A stretch of 64,000 nucleotides of DNA from positions 1,210,501 to 1,274,500 of the forward strand of contig JAPFFF010000019.1 of NCBI GenBank assembly GCA_039105265.1, read 5' to 3'. Every line of letters begins with the position of its first letter. Position 1 is the stretch's first letter. Below the pieces are notes generated by a model that worked only from the letters and a program-made list of their open reading frames with translations, was not told where the DNA came from and did no database searches. Both the position numbers and the translations under genes were made by a program. Of this stretch, positions 1 through 9,634 are shown in pieces. The DNA is from Tritrichomonas musculus. Its lineage: Eukaryota; Parabasalia; Tritrichomonadida; Tritrichomonadidae.

Positions 1-965
1 GCAAACTCAAGATAACGAAGTGACTTGAAAATTGGAATTAAATCTCGGTTTTCAATTTGTGAAAAGTCAAAATTCTCATAAATATCACTGGAATCAGATT
101 CAGCTTGATCAACTTCTTCTGTTTGCTTTTGTGAAATGTCACTTTTACTGTCACTTTTTGAATCTTTTTTCTTTTTTTCTTTTTCTTTCTTTTTTTTGTC
201 ATTTTTCTTTTTTTCTTTCTCTTTCTTTTTTTCTTTGCTCTTCTTGTCTTTGCTTTTGCTTTTCTTATCGTCTTTTGTATCGTCTCTCTTATCGTCCTTT
301 TCGTTTTTTGGCTCTGAATTCTGTTTGTTTGTTTTTTTTGAATTTGTTTCTGAAAAATCAAGCGGTAATTGAGTAATATCGATGATTGAATTAGCTGAAA
401 GCATCATTGAATTAATGTAACGAACAACATCATGATTATATGGTACTCCACAGGATGAACATTCTGCATAATATGTAAATTGAAATTGTTGAGGATATGA
501 AATAAAAGGAGAAAATAAATCACGTTTACCAGGAAGAAAACAAATAGTAGGGAAATTCTCATCTTCACTTATAAGCTCAACTTGTTTGGGATAATATGAA
601 TAAGAAATTTTGGTAATAACATAAAGAAGTTGCGCTAGATGAAGAGATTGCTTGGACGTTACAGATATTTTTGTTTTTTTGGTTTCGAAAACAGCAAATG
701 GTTTGGTCGAATAATAGATATTTTCAATTTCATCAATGTGTACAATTTTTTTTTCTGTAAAAAAATTCGATTCTTGATTGCTCTTAGAAAATAGGCCGAT
801 ATAATGCGATGAAAGGGCAACTGCTGAGTTAGGTCGTGATTGTTTATCATAACGAATACTAGATCTAAATGAACATAAAAGTGGAAGTTGAGAAGGTGGA
901 AAGGCGCTACAAATTGAATTTAATTCATCAGGTGTAAGTGCTATTTCTGAATCATCATTTGACAT
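1..965 (-). CDS. LRR/CARMIL-like protein, N-terminal part (runs off the window)
   Basis: An open frame starts at the ATG at 963-965 and stays open to base 1, giving at least 321 residues with the 3' end outside the window. The first 210 or so residues (MSNDDSEIALTPDELNSICS...) look like one folded domain with alternating hydrophobic strands. A strongly charged Lys/Glu/Asp/Ser linker follows (about residues 210-290), then a segment ending in a leucine-rich start (IFKSLRYLEF). A PH-like N-terminal domain, a charged linker and then leucine-rich repeats is the order found in CARMIL-type proteins and in many trichomonad LRR proteins. That assignment is inference, because no complete LRR is visible here. 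The opposite strand over the linker also has open frames, but they only mirror its Lys-rich codons. Confidence 0.55.
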   Translation of the reverse strand, partial: MSNDDSEIALTPDELNSICSAFPPSQLPLLCSFRSSIRYDKQSRPNSAVALSSHYIGLFSKSNQESNFFTEKKIVHIDEIENIYYSTKPFAVFETKKTKISVTSKQSLHLAQLLYVITKISYSYYPKQVELISEDENFPTICFLPGKRDLFSPFISYPQQFQFTYYAECSSCGVPYNHDVVRYINSMMLSANSIIDITQLPLDFSETNSKKTNKQNSEPKNEKDDKRDDTKDDKKSKSKDKKSKEKKKEKEKKKNDKKKKEKEKKKKDSKSDSKSDISQKQTEEVDQAESDSSDIYENFDFSQIENRDLIPIFKSLRYLEF

Positions 966-1753
966 AATGAAGAAAAAAAAAATTCTTAATTACAAATCTT
1001 TTGAATTTGGTTTTTTGCACGTTTGTATTTTAAAATTATTCAATTATTCAAATGCTTTCTGAAATTTTCTGAAGAATTGATTTCGCATAAATTAATATTT
1101 ATCTTAAGAAGACTCATATAAATAATTAAATTTAAAATAAAAATAATTCCACATATATTCACCTATTAAATAATTAATGATTATATTCATGAATATCTAA
1201 AAATTTTTTGGATGATTTTTTTGAAAATTTCCAACCCAAAAGAGTACTAGTAAAAAAGAAATACAATAATATGAATTATTTAATCATAAAAAGTATTCCT
1301 TTTTATAAATGTTATGAAAATAATAGATATGTATTATTTTGCCTAATAGAATTAAGCTATATACGACGAGATATCCATACCAAAAAAAATTTTTTTTTTC
1401 CATGATCGTTTTGCTGCTAGCGATATTATTTTTATCAAACATCAATATTACAAATCTTAGAAAAAAAAAGAAAAGAAAATATTTACAAAATATTAATTTA
1501 TGATTTGAATAATGAAGAGCAGTAGTAAAAAATGTTCTAAGAATGAAAAATTGTTTCCTCAAAATAAAATTTTTTTTTTTGATAAACCATCTTCTCTCAA
1601 ATCTTATCAATAAAATAAATGGTTAGACGTTTACTATTGTGAGGTATTTTAATAATTTAGATAGAGTCATCTAACTTTTCGATTAGAAAATTGAAAACGG
1701 TTTATTATTAATTAGAAAAAATTATAAACGATTTCCATTCTTAAATTGTTATA
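966..1753. other. Intergenic spacer, divergent promoters
   Basis: AT-rich spacer between two divergently transcribed genes. The short frames inside are Lys/Asn/Phe/Ile-rich translations of AT-rich DNA with no domain pattern. Nothing else is supported beyond the expected 5' regions of the two flanking genes. Confidence 0.5.
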
Positions 1754-3475
1754 ATGGATGAGGAAGATTTAATCCCAACAAGTATCATACACATCATTCC
1801 AGGACAAGTTCCAATCATTTATAAAAGATTTGAAGAGTTGGGACATGGTGGTTTTGCAAAAGTTTACAGAGCTGTGAATAGGAATACTGGCCAGGAAGTT
1901 GCTATTAAGATAACATCAAAAGAGCGACTTTGGAAACCAAAAGCCATGAAAAAACATAAGTTTGAAGTTGAGATTCAAAAATCTCTCCATCATCCAAATG
2001 TTGTTAAAGCTTACGACTTTTTTGAAGATCAATTATTTACTTATCTTGTTCTTGAGTTGTGCCCTAATGGAACATTGAAAAGTTTGATTAAGAAAAAGAC
2101 TCGTTTAACTGAACAAGAAACTATTAAGTATGTACGTGACATTCTTCATGGACTTGCATATATTCATGACAATAATATTATACATAGAGACATAAAACTT
2201 GAAAATTTCCTTATTGATAGTGATGGGCACATTAAAATAGCAGATTTTGGATTAAGTGCTAAAATAAAATATGATGGTGAAAGAAAGCATACTGTATGCG
2301 GAACACCAAATTATATTAGCCCTGAATTGCTCCTTGATCCAGAAAAAGGTATAAGTTATGAAGTTGATATTTGGGCTCTTGGCGTTTCCGCTTTTGCAAT
2401 GCTCACAGGAAAGCTTCCATTTCAGGCAAGAAAAACAGAAGAGACCTACGAAAAAATTAAGAAATGTGATTTTCAATTTCCTAATGATATTCACCTATCA
2501 TTAGGTGCAAAAATGTTTATTGAATATTTACTTAATTTGAATCCAATTCTTAGACCAACAGCACATCAATTAAAGAGTTACCCTTGGCTTCAAAATTCTT
2601 CAGCACATCTTCAAAGGCCATTACTCTTAGAAGTTCAAAATTCAGTCAGCACTTCCAGCGATGATTCTAAACCATATAGGACAAGTAACTTCGATGATCC
2701 CGCTGCTTCTAAAGTTAACGTTTATAATGATAATAGAATGTTTAATAACAATTTACTTGTTAATACCATCCTTAATAATACCACTAATAATACAAATAAC
2801 ATGACTAATAATTTCAACGTTAATCCCACAAATGTGATAACAGAAAAAGAAGTTAAAGTTGTGGAAAATGACTCACAAGAAATGAGCCTTCCAAAATATT
2901 TCGTTTCAAGGTTTTGTGACTATAGTGAAAAGTATGGGCTTGGTTATTTGCTTTTAAATGGTTGCGTTGGCGTTTGCTTTAAAGATTGCACTAGGATGAT
3001 TTTAGATCCTCATCAAGAGTTCATTCAATATTGGAGAACTTTTCAAGACGAAAAACCAGAAATATTAGATATTAATGATGCAGAAGAAGAAAGGAAGATC
3101 AGAATATTATTTAAATTTTCTTCTTCTCTGAAAAAGACCAAAACAATGTTTGAAATTCCTGATGAAAAGTGTGATCCAAATGTTCCTTTGCTTCATGTTA
3201 AATACTGGAGCAGAAATGAAGAAGCAACACTTTTTAGAATGAATAACAGAAATATTCAACTGAACTTCCAAGACAGAAAGAAATTAATCATCTTTTGGAA
3301 TAACCGTAAACTGATGATTGTACCTTCAATTTACGACTCTGGCCATTTATACAGAATCCATGATGTTTTGAAGAAACCAGATGATGACGATATGAAAACT
3401 AGATTAGTTTTTGCAAAGCAAGTTCTAGCTGAAATGAGTCGTCCTTTGCGAAAAGAAACTATAATTAATGTATAA
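1754..3475 (+). CDS. Polo-like kinase with two polo boxes
   Basis: A 573-residue Ser/Thr kinase of the Polo family, expected to act in mitosis and centrosome/basal-body control. The kinase domain covers about residues 23-277: glycine loop LGHGGFAKVY (29-38), ATP-anchoring lysine in VAIK (K52), catalytic HRDIKLEN (D146), DFG (D164), and activation segment CGTPNYISPE. An Asn-rich linker (about 325-365) separates it from the C-terminal polo boxes. The first box is recognised by FCDYSEKYGLGY (from F387), close to the metazoan PLK1 signature WVDYSDKYGLGY. The second is recognised by HVKYWSRNEEATLFRMNN and LNFQDRKKLIIF. Relative to human PLK1, the phosphopeptide-pincer positions W414 and H538 correspond here to F387 and R508, while K540 is kept as K510. 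The start is the first ATG. The family call is firm; changed phospho-priming specificity is inference. Confidence 0.9.
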   Translation: MDEEDLIPTSIIHIIPGQVPIIYKRFEELGHGGFAKVYRAVNRNTGQEVAIKITSKERLWKPKAMKKHKFEVEIQKSLHHPNVVKAYDFFEDQLFTYLVLELCPNGTLKSLIKKKTRLTEQETIKYVRDILHGLAYIHDNNIIHRDIKLENFLIDSDGHIKIADFGLSAKIKYDGERKHTVCGTPNYISPELLLDPEKGISYEVDIWALGVSAFAMLTGKLPFQARKTEETYEKIKKCDFQFPNDIHLSLGAKMFIEYLLNLNPILRPTAHQLKSYPWLQNSSAHLQRPLLLEVQNSVSTSSDDSKPYRTSNFDDPAASKVNVYNDNRMFNNNLLVNTILNNTTNNTNNMTNNFNVNPTNVITEKEVKVVENDSQEMSLPKYFVSRFCDYSEKYGLGYLLLNGCVGVCFKDCTRMILDPHQEFIQYWRTFQDEKPEILDINDAEEERKIRILFKFSSSLKKTKTMFEIPDEKCDPNVPLLHVKYWSRNEEATLFRMNNRNIQLNFQDRKKLIIFWNNRKLMIVPSIYDSGHLYRIHDVLKKPDDDDMKTRLVFAKQVLAEMSRPLRKETIINV

Positions 3476-3711
3476 TTGTTTATTGTTATTATTGTTATTT
3501 GTTTTTATAAATATTTTTACAAAAATCAGATTATTTTATTGATTTTCGCTTTTCTTATTCTAATTTTGGCATTAAAAAAAAAATTATAGAAGATTAAATA
3601 TAAAACACTTTATTAATAAGCGTTCCTTTTTTCATGATCTATTTTAAGATGGTACTTAAATCATATGAGTTCAAAAAATACGCTATTACTAATAATATTA
3701 ATATTAATATA

Positions 3712-3973
3712 TTATGTTGGATTAACGGCTTCAAAAGATAAAATGCAAGCGCCTCTCAAAATACATGAATCACGCAAAACTGGAGGCCTACCTGGGGCTT
3801 CAACCTTAACATTTCTGAGACTTAAGTTCATAAAATGATCATAACCTATTAGTGTTCCATGCACAACTCTCCCTTCGTTTAATTTGACACAAATAACTTT
3901 TGAAAGATGCCTGAATGTTAGTAAATAAAAAAAGATACTCGCTAAGCTCTGGATTTGGCGGTGTAGCAGCCAT
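3712..3973 (-). CDS. Sm-like protein, probably SmG, with one intron
   Basis: A small Sm-fold protein, expected to sit in the heptameric ring on spliceosomal snRNAs. Two exons are needed: 3939-3973 (ATG at 3971-3973) and 3712-3910, joined over a 28-nt intron, giving 77 residues. The spliced N-terminus runs MAATPPNPELSEHLSKVI and then CVKLNEGRVVHGTLIGYDHF. From PEL onward this aligns without gaps to human SmG (PELKKFMDKKLSLKLNGGR, 76 residues in total). The Sm1 motif is VKLNEGRVVHGTLIGYDHFMNL and the Sm2 motif is ILRGACILSFEA. Without splicing, the frame continues upstream only to a TTG and loses the PNPEL start. SmG fits best among Sm/LSm paralogues because of the GRxVxGxLxGxDxFMNL pattern, but another LSm subunit remains possible. 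Confidence 0.82.
3911..3938 (-). other. 28-nt spliceosomal micro-intron in the Sm gene
   Basis: On the minus strand the segment begins GTATCT and ends ACTAACATTCAG, a combined branch-point and 3' splice site. The trichomonad consensus I recall is GTAYGT for the 5' site and ACTAACACACAG for the 3' site, which gives 10 of 12 matches at the 3' end. Removing exactly these 28 bases joins codon GA|G and restores a gap-free SmG-like N-terminus. Very short introns have been described in Trichomonas from transcript data (recalled knowledge). No RNA evidence is available here. Confidence 0.8.
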
Positions 3974-4122
3974 TTAAAATTTTTAACCAAAATTTTTAAT
4001 TGACCTTTCTATTCAATTTAAGAAGTTTCAGAAAAAACATGATTATCTTATAATTCATTATGTTTTATATACATATAAAATCATTTATAAAATTAAGAAT
4101 CCTTTTCTTTAAAATTAAAGTT

Positions 4123-4164
<42 letters not shown>

Positions 4165-4319
4165 TCATTTTGGAAATGATTTCGTAATATTAATATCTTA
4201 CTGAAAGCACATGACAATCACAAATTAAAAATAAAATCAACAACATAAAGCATATGTATTAATACTAACATAAATTTTATATACGAACATATTATCAACA
4301 AAAAAAAACCTTAAAAACA
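3974..4319. other. Intergenic spacer with a 39-nt poly(A) run
   Basis: Spacer between two minus-strand genes: the 5' side of the Sm gene and the 3' side of the kinase. A pure A run of 39 nt lies at 4124-4162. No open frame or other structure is supported. Confidence 0.6.
4124..4162. repeat. 39-nt poly(A) run
   Basis: An uninterrupted A run between the Sm gene and the kinase gene, far longer than expected by chance and a likely site of length variation or assembly error. Confidence 0.9.
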
Positions 4320-5678
4320 CTAAATATCTGAATCACCTGGAAACTTCTTGCGCAAATACTCAAGAAGATCCTTTGATAACTGGATAGATTTTTTTTCAGT
4401 TGTCAATATAAGCACGCAAGTTCCATTTTCTATAGAATCTGTCAAATCAAAAGTAACTTTTGCATCACCCGTTGTTGTATTTGTTACAATACTCCTTTCA
4501 ATTGATAAAGGCGAAGTAATGCAAGCTGAACGAGGAAGTAAAAATCGATTAATTTCGAAAAGTAAATTGGAAGCTGATATTGAAAATTCATGTCTTTGAA
4601 CTAACGGTGCATTTCTTACAGGCTGACTTGTTCGTGTATAACTTCGTTTGAAAACGTTTTCAACAACAGGGCTTTTGAGTTTTTGCATTTTCCTTGTTAA
4701 AAGAATACAAAAAAGCTTTTCTTGATGAGTTCCATTACTGTTTAAACGCTGCATAAATGTTGGGATGGGCACATTCATTACTTGAGAAATTCGCGAAACA
4801 ACGTCCCCTTCTACTTCGGTAAGCGGATTCACCAAAGCCATGACAACAGCTTCTGGTGGAGGATTTCTGTTTTGAATTTGATTAAATAAACTAAGAGTAC
4901 GGCATTGAGCAGCAGCTGGACGATCTGATGGGTTCCTTGCCCACATAGCTAAAATCATGTTTCTTATTTCATTTGGAAATCGAGAAAAATCAAGAGCCCT
5001 AATTTGAGATTCAAAATCTAAGTTATCTTCTTGAAAAGGCATCGACCTAGTAAACATTATGTAAAAAACAACACCTAAGCTCCAAATATCTGCTTTATAT
5101 CCATCAAACTGAGGATCCGAAATAGCTTCAGGCGCGACATAACCTTTGGAACCACAATGATTATGTAACTTGTTCTCAAATGGTATGCTAGATAATCCGA
5201 AATCTGTAAGAATTGGAGTTAAGTTTTCAGTCAGGAGAATATTTTCCAGTTTTATATCTCGATGACAAATTCCAAGAGAGTGCAAATATTCAACAGATGA
5301 AAGAAGCTGATCCATCATTTTGATGGTAACTTCTGGATCAAGCTCTGAATGCCTTAAATAATTTAATAAGTCTTTATTTGGTGCAAAATTCATCACTTGA
5401 AATAATTGATGCTCGCTCTCGATGACTTCTTGAATATGAATAATATTTGGATGATCAAGTAAAGGGGCCAAAATGCTCTCATTGAATATAATTCTCTCAC
5501 CCCGTGGTATTCTAGCGAACTGATCCTTATGAAGGATTTTAATTGCGAACGAATTTTTAACTTTGGTACTGAATGCTGCGTGTATCGTAGAAAAATAGCC
5601 GTTTCCAATCTGATCTCCGACAAAGTAGTCGTGGACTTTTGAGAAAGTTGAAGAAACTGTACAGAGTTTTCTGTACAT
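4320..5678 (-). CDS. CAMK-type Ser/Thr protein kinase
   Basis: A 452-residue kinase of the CAMK/CAMKL (AMPK/SNF1-like) type that is abundant in trichomonads. The catalytic domain covers about residues 18-265: glycine loop IGNGYFSTIH (24-33), lysine in FAIK (K47), HRDIKLEN (D141), DFG in LTDFGLSS, activation segment CGSKGYVAPE, and DIWSLGVVFYIMF for subdomain IX. All catalytic residues are present, so it should be active. The C-terminal 190 residues are poorly conserved. Their last part (KVTFDL...CVLILTTEKKSIQLSKDLLEYLRKKF) has a strand-strand-helix look that could be a diverged KA1-like module, which is speculative. It reads toward the Sm gene, and the stop is TAG. Confidence 0.85.
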   Translation of the reverse strand: MYRKLCTVSSTFSKVHDYFVGDQIGNGYFSTIHAAFSTKVKNSFAIKILHKDQFARIPRGERIIFNESILAPLLDHPNIIHIQEVIESEHQLFQVMNFAPNKDLLNYLRHSELDPEVTIKMMDQLLSSVEYLHSLGICHRDIKLENILLTENLTPILTDFGLSSIPFENKLHNHCGSKGYVAPEAISDPQFDGYKADIWSLGVVFYIMFTRSMPFQEDNLDFESQIRALDFSRFPNEIRNMILAMWARNPSDRPAAAQCRTLSLFNQIQNRNPPPEAVVMALVNPLTEVEGDVVSRISQVMNVPIPTFMQRLNSNGTHQEKLFCILLTRKMQKLKSPVVENVFKRSYTRTSQPVRNAPLVQRHEFSISASNLLFEINRFLLPRSACITSPLSIERSIVTNTTTGDAKVTFDLTDSIENGTCVLILTTEKKSIQLSKDLLEYLRKKFPGDSDI

Positions 5679-7137
5679 GAATTGATTTATAAAAAGTGTA
5701 ATTTCACAAAGAAATTATCGTTACTCATAAAAATTATTAAAAAAGAAAAAGTTGAATCTTTTATTTTTCAACTTTATTTTTGAAATATTTTGATTTTTCA
5801 AATAATCATCCTCATAAATTTGAGAAAAATAAAATTAAATTAGTAATATTTCAGTAAATATTCAATACTCTGTCAAAAGTTCAATAGGTGAAAAATTGAG
5901 TGATTATCAAATATTTTTTTTTTCTTTTTGAAAAAGTAAGCGTAAATATTGCATTTAGCAAATCTTTCTATATCAAGATTTTTATAAGGTATGTACATTC
6001 ATAAAAAATCAAAAATTTTAGATTATTTTTTTTTAGATTTTTGAAATTGAAAATTTATCCTTCAATAATATATGAGCCATTGTCACATTAATAAAGAAAA
6101 TATGAAACTTTGAAGAACTTTTTAATCTATCCAGAAAACATTACTTTTCAAATAAATATGTTTTTTTTTTCAAATTACGATTATGGTCTGAATTTAATAA
6201 GTACATTTATCGGTAATAAAAAATTAGATATTTACTCTTTGGTAACATATAAAAACATTGAAATATACTATTACCATAATTCTTTTAAATTTGAACCATA
6301 TATAGTCTCAAAAAAATTTTTTATAAAAAAAATAAATTAAAACGTTTATTTTAATTCATTTTTTTTATTTATTATCTCAATTTTTTTTTGGATTCTTCAG
6401 AAATTTTTTTCAGTTTGTTTTAAATTTAAAAATATTACAATTGAAATAAAAAACAACAAATATTTTGAATTAAAAACATTTTTAATTGTTTTTATGTCTT
6501 TAATATGCCAATTAAATTATTTTAATTCAAGAATGTGTTAATCCAATTACGTTTAGTTCAATTTAAAGTTGGATTCAAAATGCTTGGGACAACATTCAAT
6601 TTTTTTCAATGTTTCTCTGAAAATCTTGCATTCTACTTGAGACTTATTGACCTTTAAAATGAGTAATTTTGACCTTTATGCATTGAAAAAGTTTGTCCAA
6701 AGCCTTTTGAATCTTACTTTATGTGGCTATTAAATTCGATTTAACAAATGATATGACCGTTTTTTTTTAACAAATTGATTTTTTAGATAAAATTAAAAAT
6801 AAAATATCTTTGAAAATGATAAATATTTAAATAATTTTTTTTTATTATAAATTATTGATATTACATAATTATATTATTAAATAACTAATATTACTTATGT
6901 AAAATATTTATTGAGATAATCAATATATAAAAAATCAAAAAATATTGAAAAAGATAATTCTTTTGAATTTCTATCAACTTTTTAAATTGAACTAAGATTA
7001 AATTGATAATAATTCTTAACCATATTTTTATTAGATATATACAATAATTGAAATCTGGATATTTAACATAAAATATAATAGATAATTAAAGTTTAATTTT
7101 ACTATTTTCTATCAAAAACAAAATCATCAAACAAATA
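5679..7137. other. Gene-poor intergenic region
   Basis: About 1.46 kb of highly AT-rich sequence. A 76-codon frame at 6110-6340 is dominated by Phe/Ile/Asn/Lys/Tyr and has no motif, so I do not call it. No tRNA-like or repeat structure was seen. Confidence 0.5.
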
Positions 7138-8925
7138 TCATGTAGTCGAATTTTCTATTCCTTTTGCTTTTTCATCTATATCCTTAAGAACTATAGTAAA
7201 AGTTGTTAAGCCATAACTTAATATATCAAATAAATGAAAAAGCTCACAAAACAATTCTATGAATCGACAAACCCCACTTGGACAAACATAAGGATTTATT
7301 GCATATATAGGCTTGAGCATATCTATGAAATCATCAGAAGTCATTTGACTTGAAACATTTTTGTTGATTTGTGTATCTTTACTGTTTTTCATATCAACTG
7401 AATCTTGAACAATCTTGAAAGCGCGATTTACTTGAATTGCCATATCAAGTGGATTATTCATGAACTGGATTATGAATAATGCTAAAGATCCTTTTTGCAA
7501 AATTGAATCGTTCTCAATAATTTCGCGCATTGGAAGATTTTCTTCTTTAGGGGCGAAAAATTTTTTGTTAATATGCAATTGTGAAGGACTTTCACTCAAT
7601 ATTCCATCACAAACATCTATATAAAACTGTTTCAGGTTTCGTCCATATAAAATCGCACTGTTTGCAATATAGTAAAAGTCAAAAAGTATTCGAATAACTG
7701 CACAATGGAATAATTGAAGCATAACTTGAGTGCATGGATTATTTAGCTTGATTAAACGGAAAAGTGCCAGAATAAAGTTTCTGAAATTATCAGTACCAAT
7801 ATCTTGCTTCATCAGAGATTGAAGTTGTGACTCTTCAATAATAGATTGTTTGCGCTGCATACCATTACTACTATTATTTATTGATACTCCTTCTTGGTTA
7901 GTGTCATCGTCGCTTTTTAAATCAGCATTTGGTAAATCTATAAAAGCTACACCATCTTTACCATTTTTATCATTATTATCATTAGACTCATTATCATTGC
8001 TGCTATCACTTTTGTCATCATTGTTAGCATTTTCGTCATCATCGCTTGAACTATTGTTAATTTCGATTTTAATACCCTTGAGAGAATGCCTGACAATATT
8101 AGATTCATTTGTACTTGTTAGTGCTGGGTCAATACTTTTTAGAGAAACATTTATGTGCTTTTGCTTGAAGTCTTCAAAAGTACCATATTTTGGCATCGTT
8201 TTGATACATTGCTTAAATTTATCAGAAATTTTGGTAATTATAATAAATTTCATAAAGATCTCATCAAATTCATTTGGAGGATAGAAACGATTTTTATTTG
8301 AGCTTCCTTCAAAAGAACCTCTCTTTTCATATTCATCTGCAGTATCTTTCATTTTTTCCCATACTTGGCGTCTAGTTATATCACCATATTTACAGGTTTC
8401 ATTTAGTCCTTTTGATTCAAGTGCAATTACATAATTACTCATTTTTGTATATTTGACTAATGATTTATCAACCTTTTTATCTTGGCCAACGTTTGTTTTA
8501 GCGTTAATTTTGCCCATTTCAATTATTGCTGGTACTGAATTTTCGATGCACCTGAGAATGAAAGTAATTAACAAATCAACTATCTTTAAATTTTCTTCAT
8601 AAAACTCTATTAGGCAATTATAATATTTGATATAGAGCTTATGGCATTTTTTTTTTGACCACACATATTTTGGTGATGGAAAATCTGGAAATTTATCATC
8701 TTCGAATGATGAAATTAAGTCTTTTTGCTTTTTTAATAGCGCTTCTTTTGCGATGAATAACATTTCCTGTTTATTTTGAATTTCTGAGAGATTCTTATTT
8801 AAATCTTTTATCGCTTGCTTCGAACTGTTTTCTTCAAGTGCATTTAAAGTGATATATGGGACAATACAAGGATCAACATCTGGCATTTCAACTTGTTTGA
8901 ATGAAGAACGCCTACGTTCTTTCAT
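7138..8925 (-). CDS. VPS9-domain protein (candidate Rab5-type GEF), paralogue A
   Basis: A 595-residue, mostly helical protein. The C-terminal third resembles a VPS9 domain, which exchanges nucleotide on Rab5-type GTPases on endosomes. The stretch MTSDDFIDMLKPIYAINP, then FIELF and SYGLTTFTIVLKDID, matches the Rabex-5 pattern DDFLPVLIYIVLKANP...YITRF...GYYFTNLCCAVAFIEKLD. The Asp pair and the Tyr/Thr pair that matter catalytically in Rabex-5 fall at equivalent places. The N-terminal half has coiled-coil helices and a conserved block RFYPPNEFDEIFMKFI. An Asp/Asn/Ser-rich insert lies around residues 290-355. The paralogue at 13282-14931 is similar along the whole length except in this insert. 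The domain call rests on recalled motifs, so confidence is moderate. Confidence 0.68.
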   Translation of the reverse strand: MKERRRSSFKQVEMPDVDPCIVPYITLNALEENSSKQAIKDLNKNLSEIQNKQEMLFIAKEALLKKQKDLISSFEDDKFPDFPSPKYVWSKKKCHKLYIKYYNCLIEFYEENLKIVDLLITFILRCIENSVPAIIEMGKINAKTNVGQDKKVDKSLVKYTKMSNYVIALESKGLNETCKYGDITRRQVWEKMKDTADEYEKRGSFEGSSNKNRFYPPNEFDEIFMKFIIITKISDKFKQCIKTMPKYGTFEDFKQKHINVSLKSIDPALTSTNESNIVRHSLKGIKIEINNSSSDDDENANNDDKSDSSNDNESNDNNDKNGKDGVAFIDLPNADLKSDDDTNQEGVSINNSSNGMQRKQSIIEESQLQSLMKQDIGTDNFRNFILALFRLIKLNNPCTQVMLQLFHCAVIRILFDFYYIANSAILYGRNLKQFYIDVCDGILSESPSQLHINKKFFAPKEENLPMREIIENDSILQKGSLALFIIQFMNNPLDMAIQVNRAFKIVQDSVDMKNSKDTQINKNVSSQMTSDDFIDMLKPIYAINPYVCPSGVCRFIELFCELFHLFDILSYGLTTFTIVLKDIDEKAKGIENSTT

Positions 8926-9634
8926 TTTTTTTTTTAAAATAAAACGATTTAAATTTTTTCAATGAATTCTTAAATATAGCAAAAATTTATATCAATAATT
9001 ATCTTTTTGAAAAGTATTTATATGATTTATATTTTTAAATATTTCAAGCGTAGCTCTAGAGGATGAATTGGATATACATATTGAATTAAAGAAAAATATT
9101 TGCTTTTTGTTTTCAATGTTATCAAAATATATGATTTCAAACTATGTATTTGAGATATAAATATAATATTTATTCATTATATATTTCAAAATTTAATTAT
9201 TTTGATATCAAACCAAAAAATGATTATTATTTTATATAATTTTGATATAAATACTAATCATTTTTTGGTTTGATTTTGATTTAAAACTAATTAATAAATC
9301 ATATACCAAATACTTTTTTTATATTCGAATTTAATAATATTCAGTATTTTTTTTTTTTATCTAAATAGTCATTTTGAAATCATTATCAAGATATGAATTA
9401 TAATATTTTAACCATATGTATATAGTACAAGTGATTGATTGCTATATTAATCTTGATAAAGAAAGTAAAATGAAGTAATTAAATTATAAATTATCAAGAA
9501 GGGAAAAAAAGAAAATGGTGATTTTTATAAAAACATCAAGACATCTGTTAAATATACTATTATACAAATCCATTCTTTCTTTTCTATTATTTTTATTTCA
9601 TAAACATAAATTTAATTATTGAATTAAATCCAAA
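8926..9634. other. Intergenic spacer with an inverted repeat
   Basis: About 0.7 kb, AT-rich, between two minus-strand genes. It holds a 19-bp perfect inverted repeat (9208-9226 and 9255-9273) and no supported gene. Confidence 0.5.
9208..9273. repeat. 19-bp perfect inverted repeat, 28-nt loop
   Basis: Arms 9208-9226 (TCAAACCAAAAAATGATTA) and 9255-9273 are exact reverse complements. A hairpin of this length is unlikely by chance even in AT-rich DNA. It could be a very short fold-back element or MITE remnant. No target-site duplication is evident. Confidence 0.7.

Noticed and set aside
3939-3990. TTG-started unspliced version of the Sm gene
   Set aside because: It lacks an ATG, loses the conserved PNPEL start and gives an N-terminus with no similarity to Sm proteins.
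6110-6340. 76-codon plus-strand frame
   Set aside because: Composition-driven Phe/Ile/Asn/Tyr/Lys peptide with no domain pattern, in a strongly AT-rich spacer.
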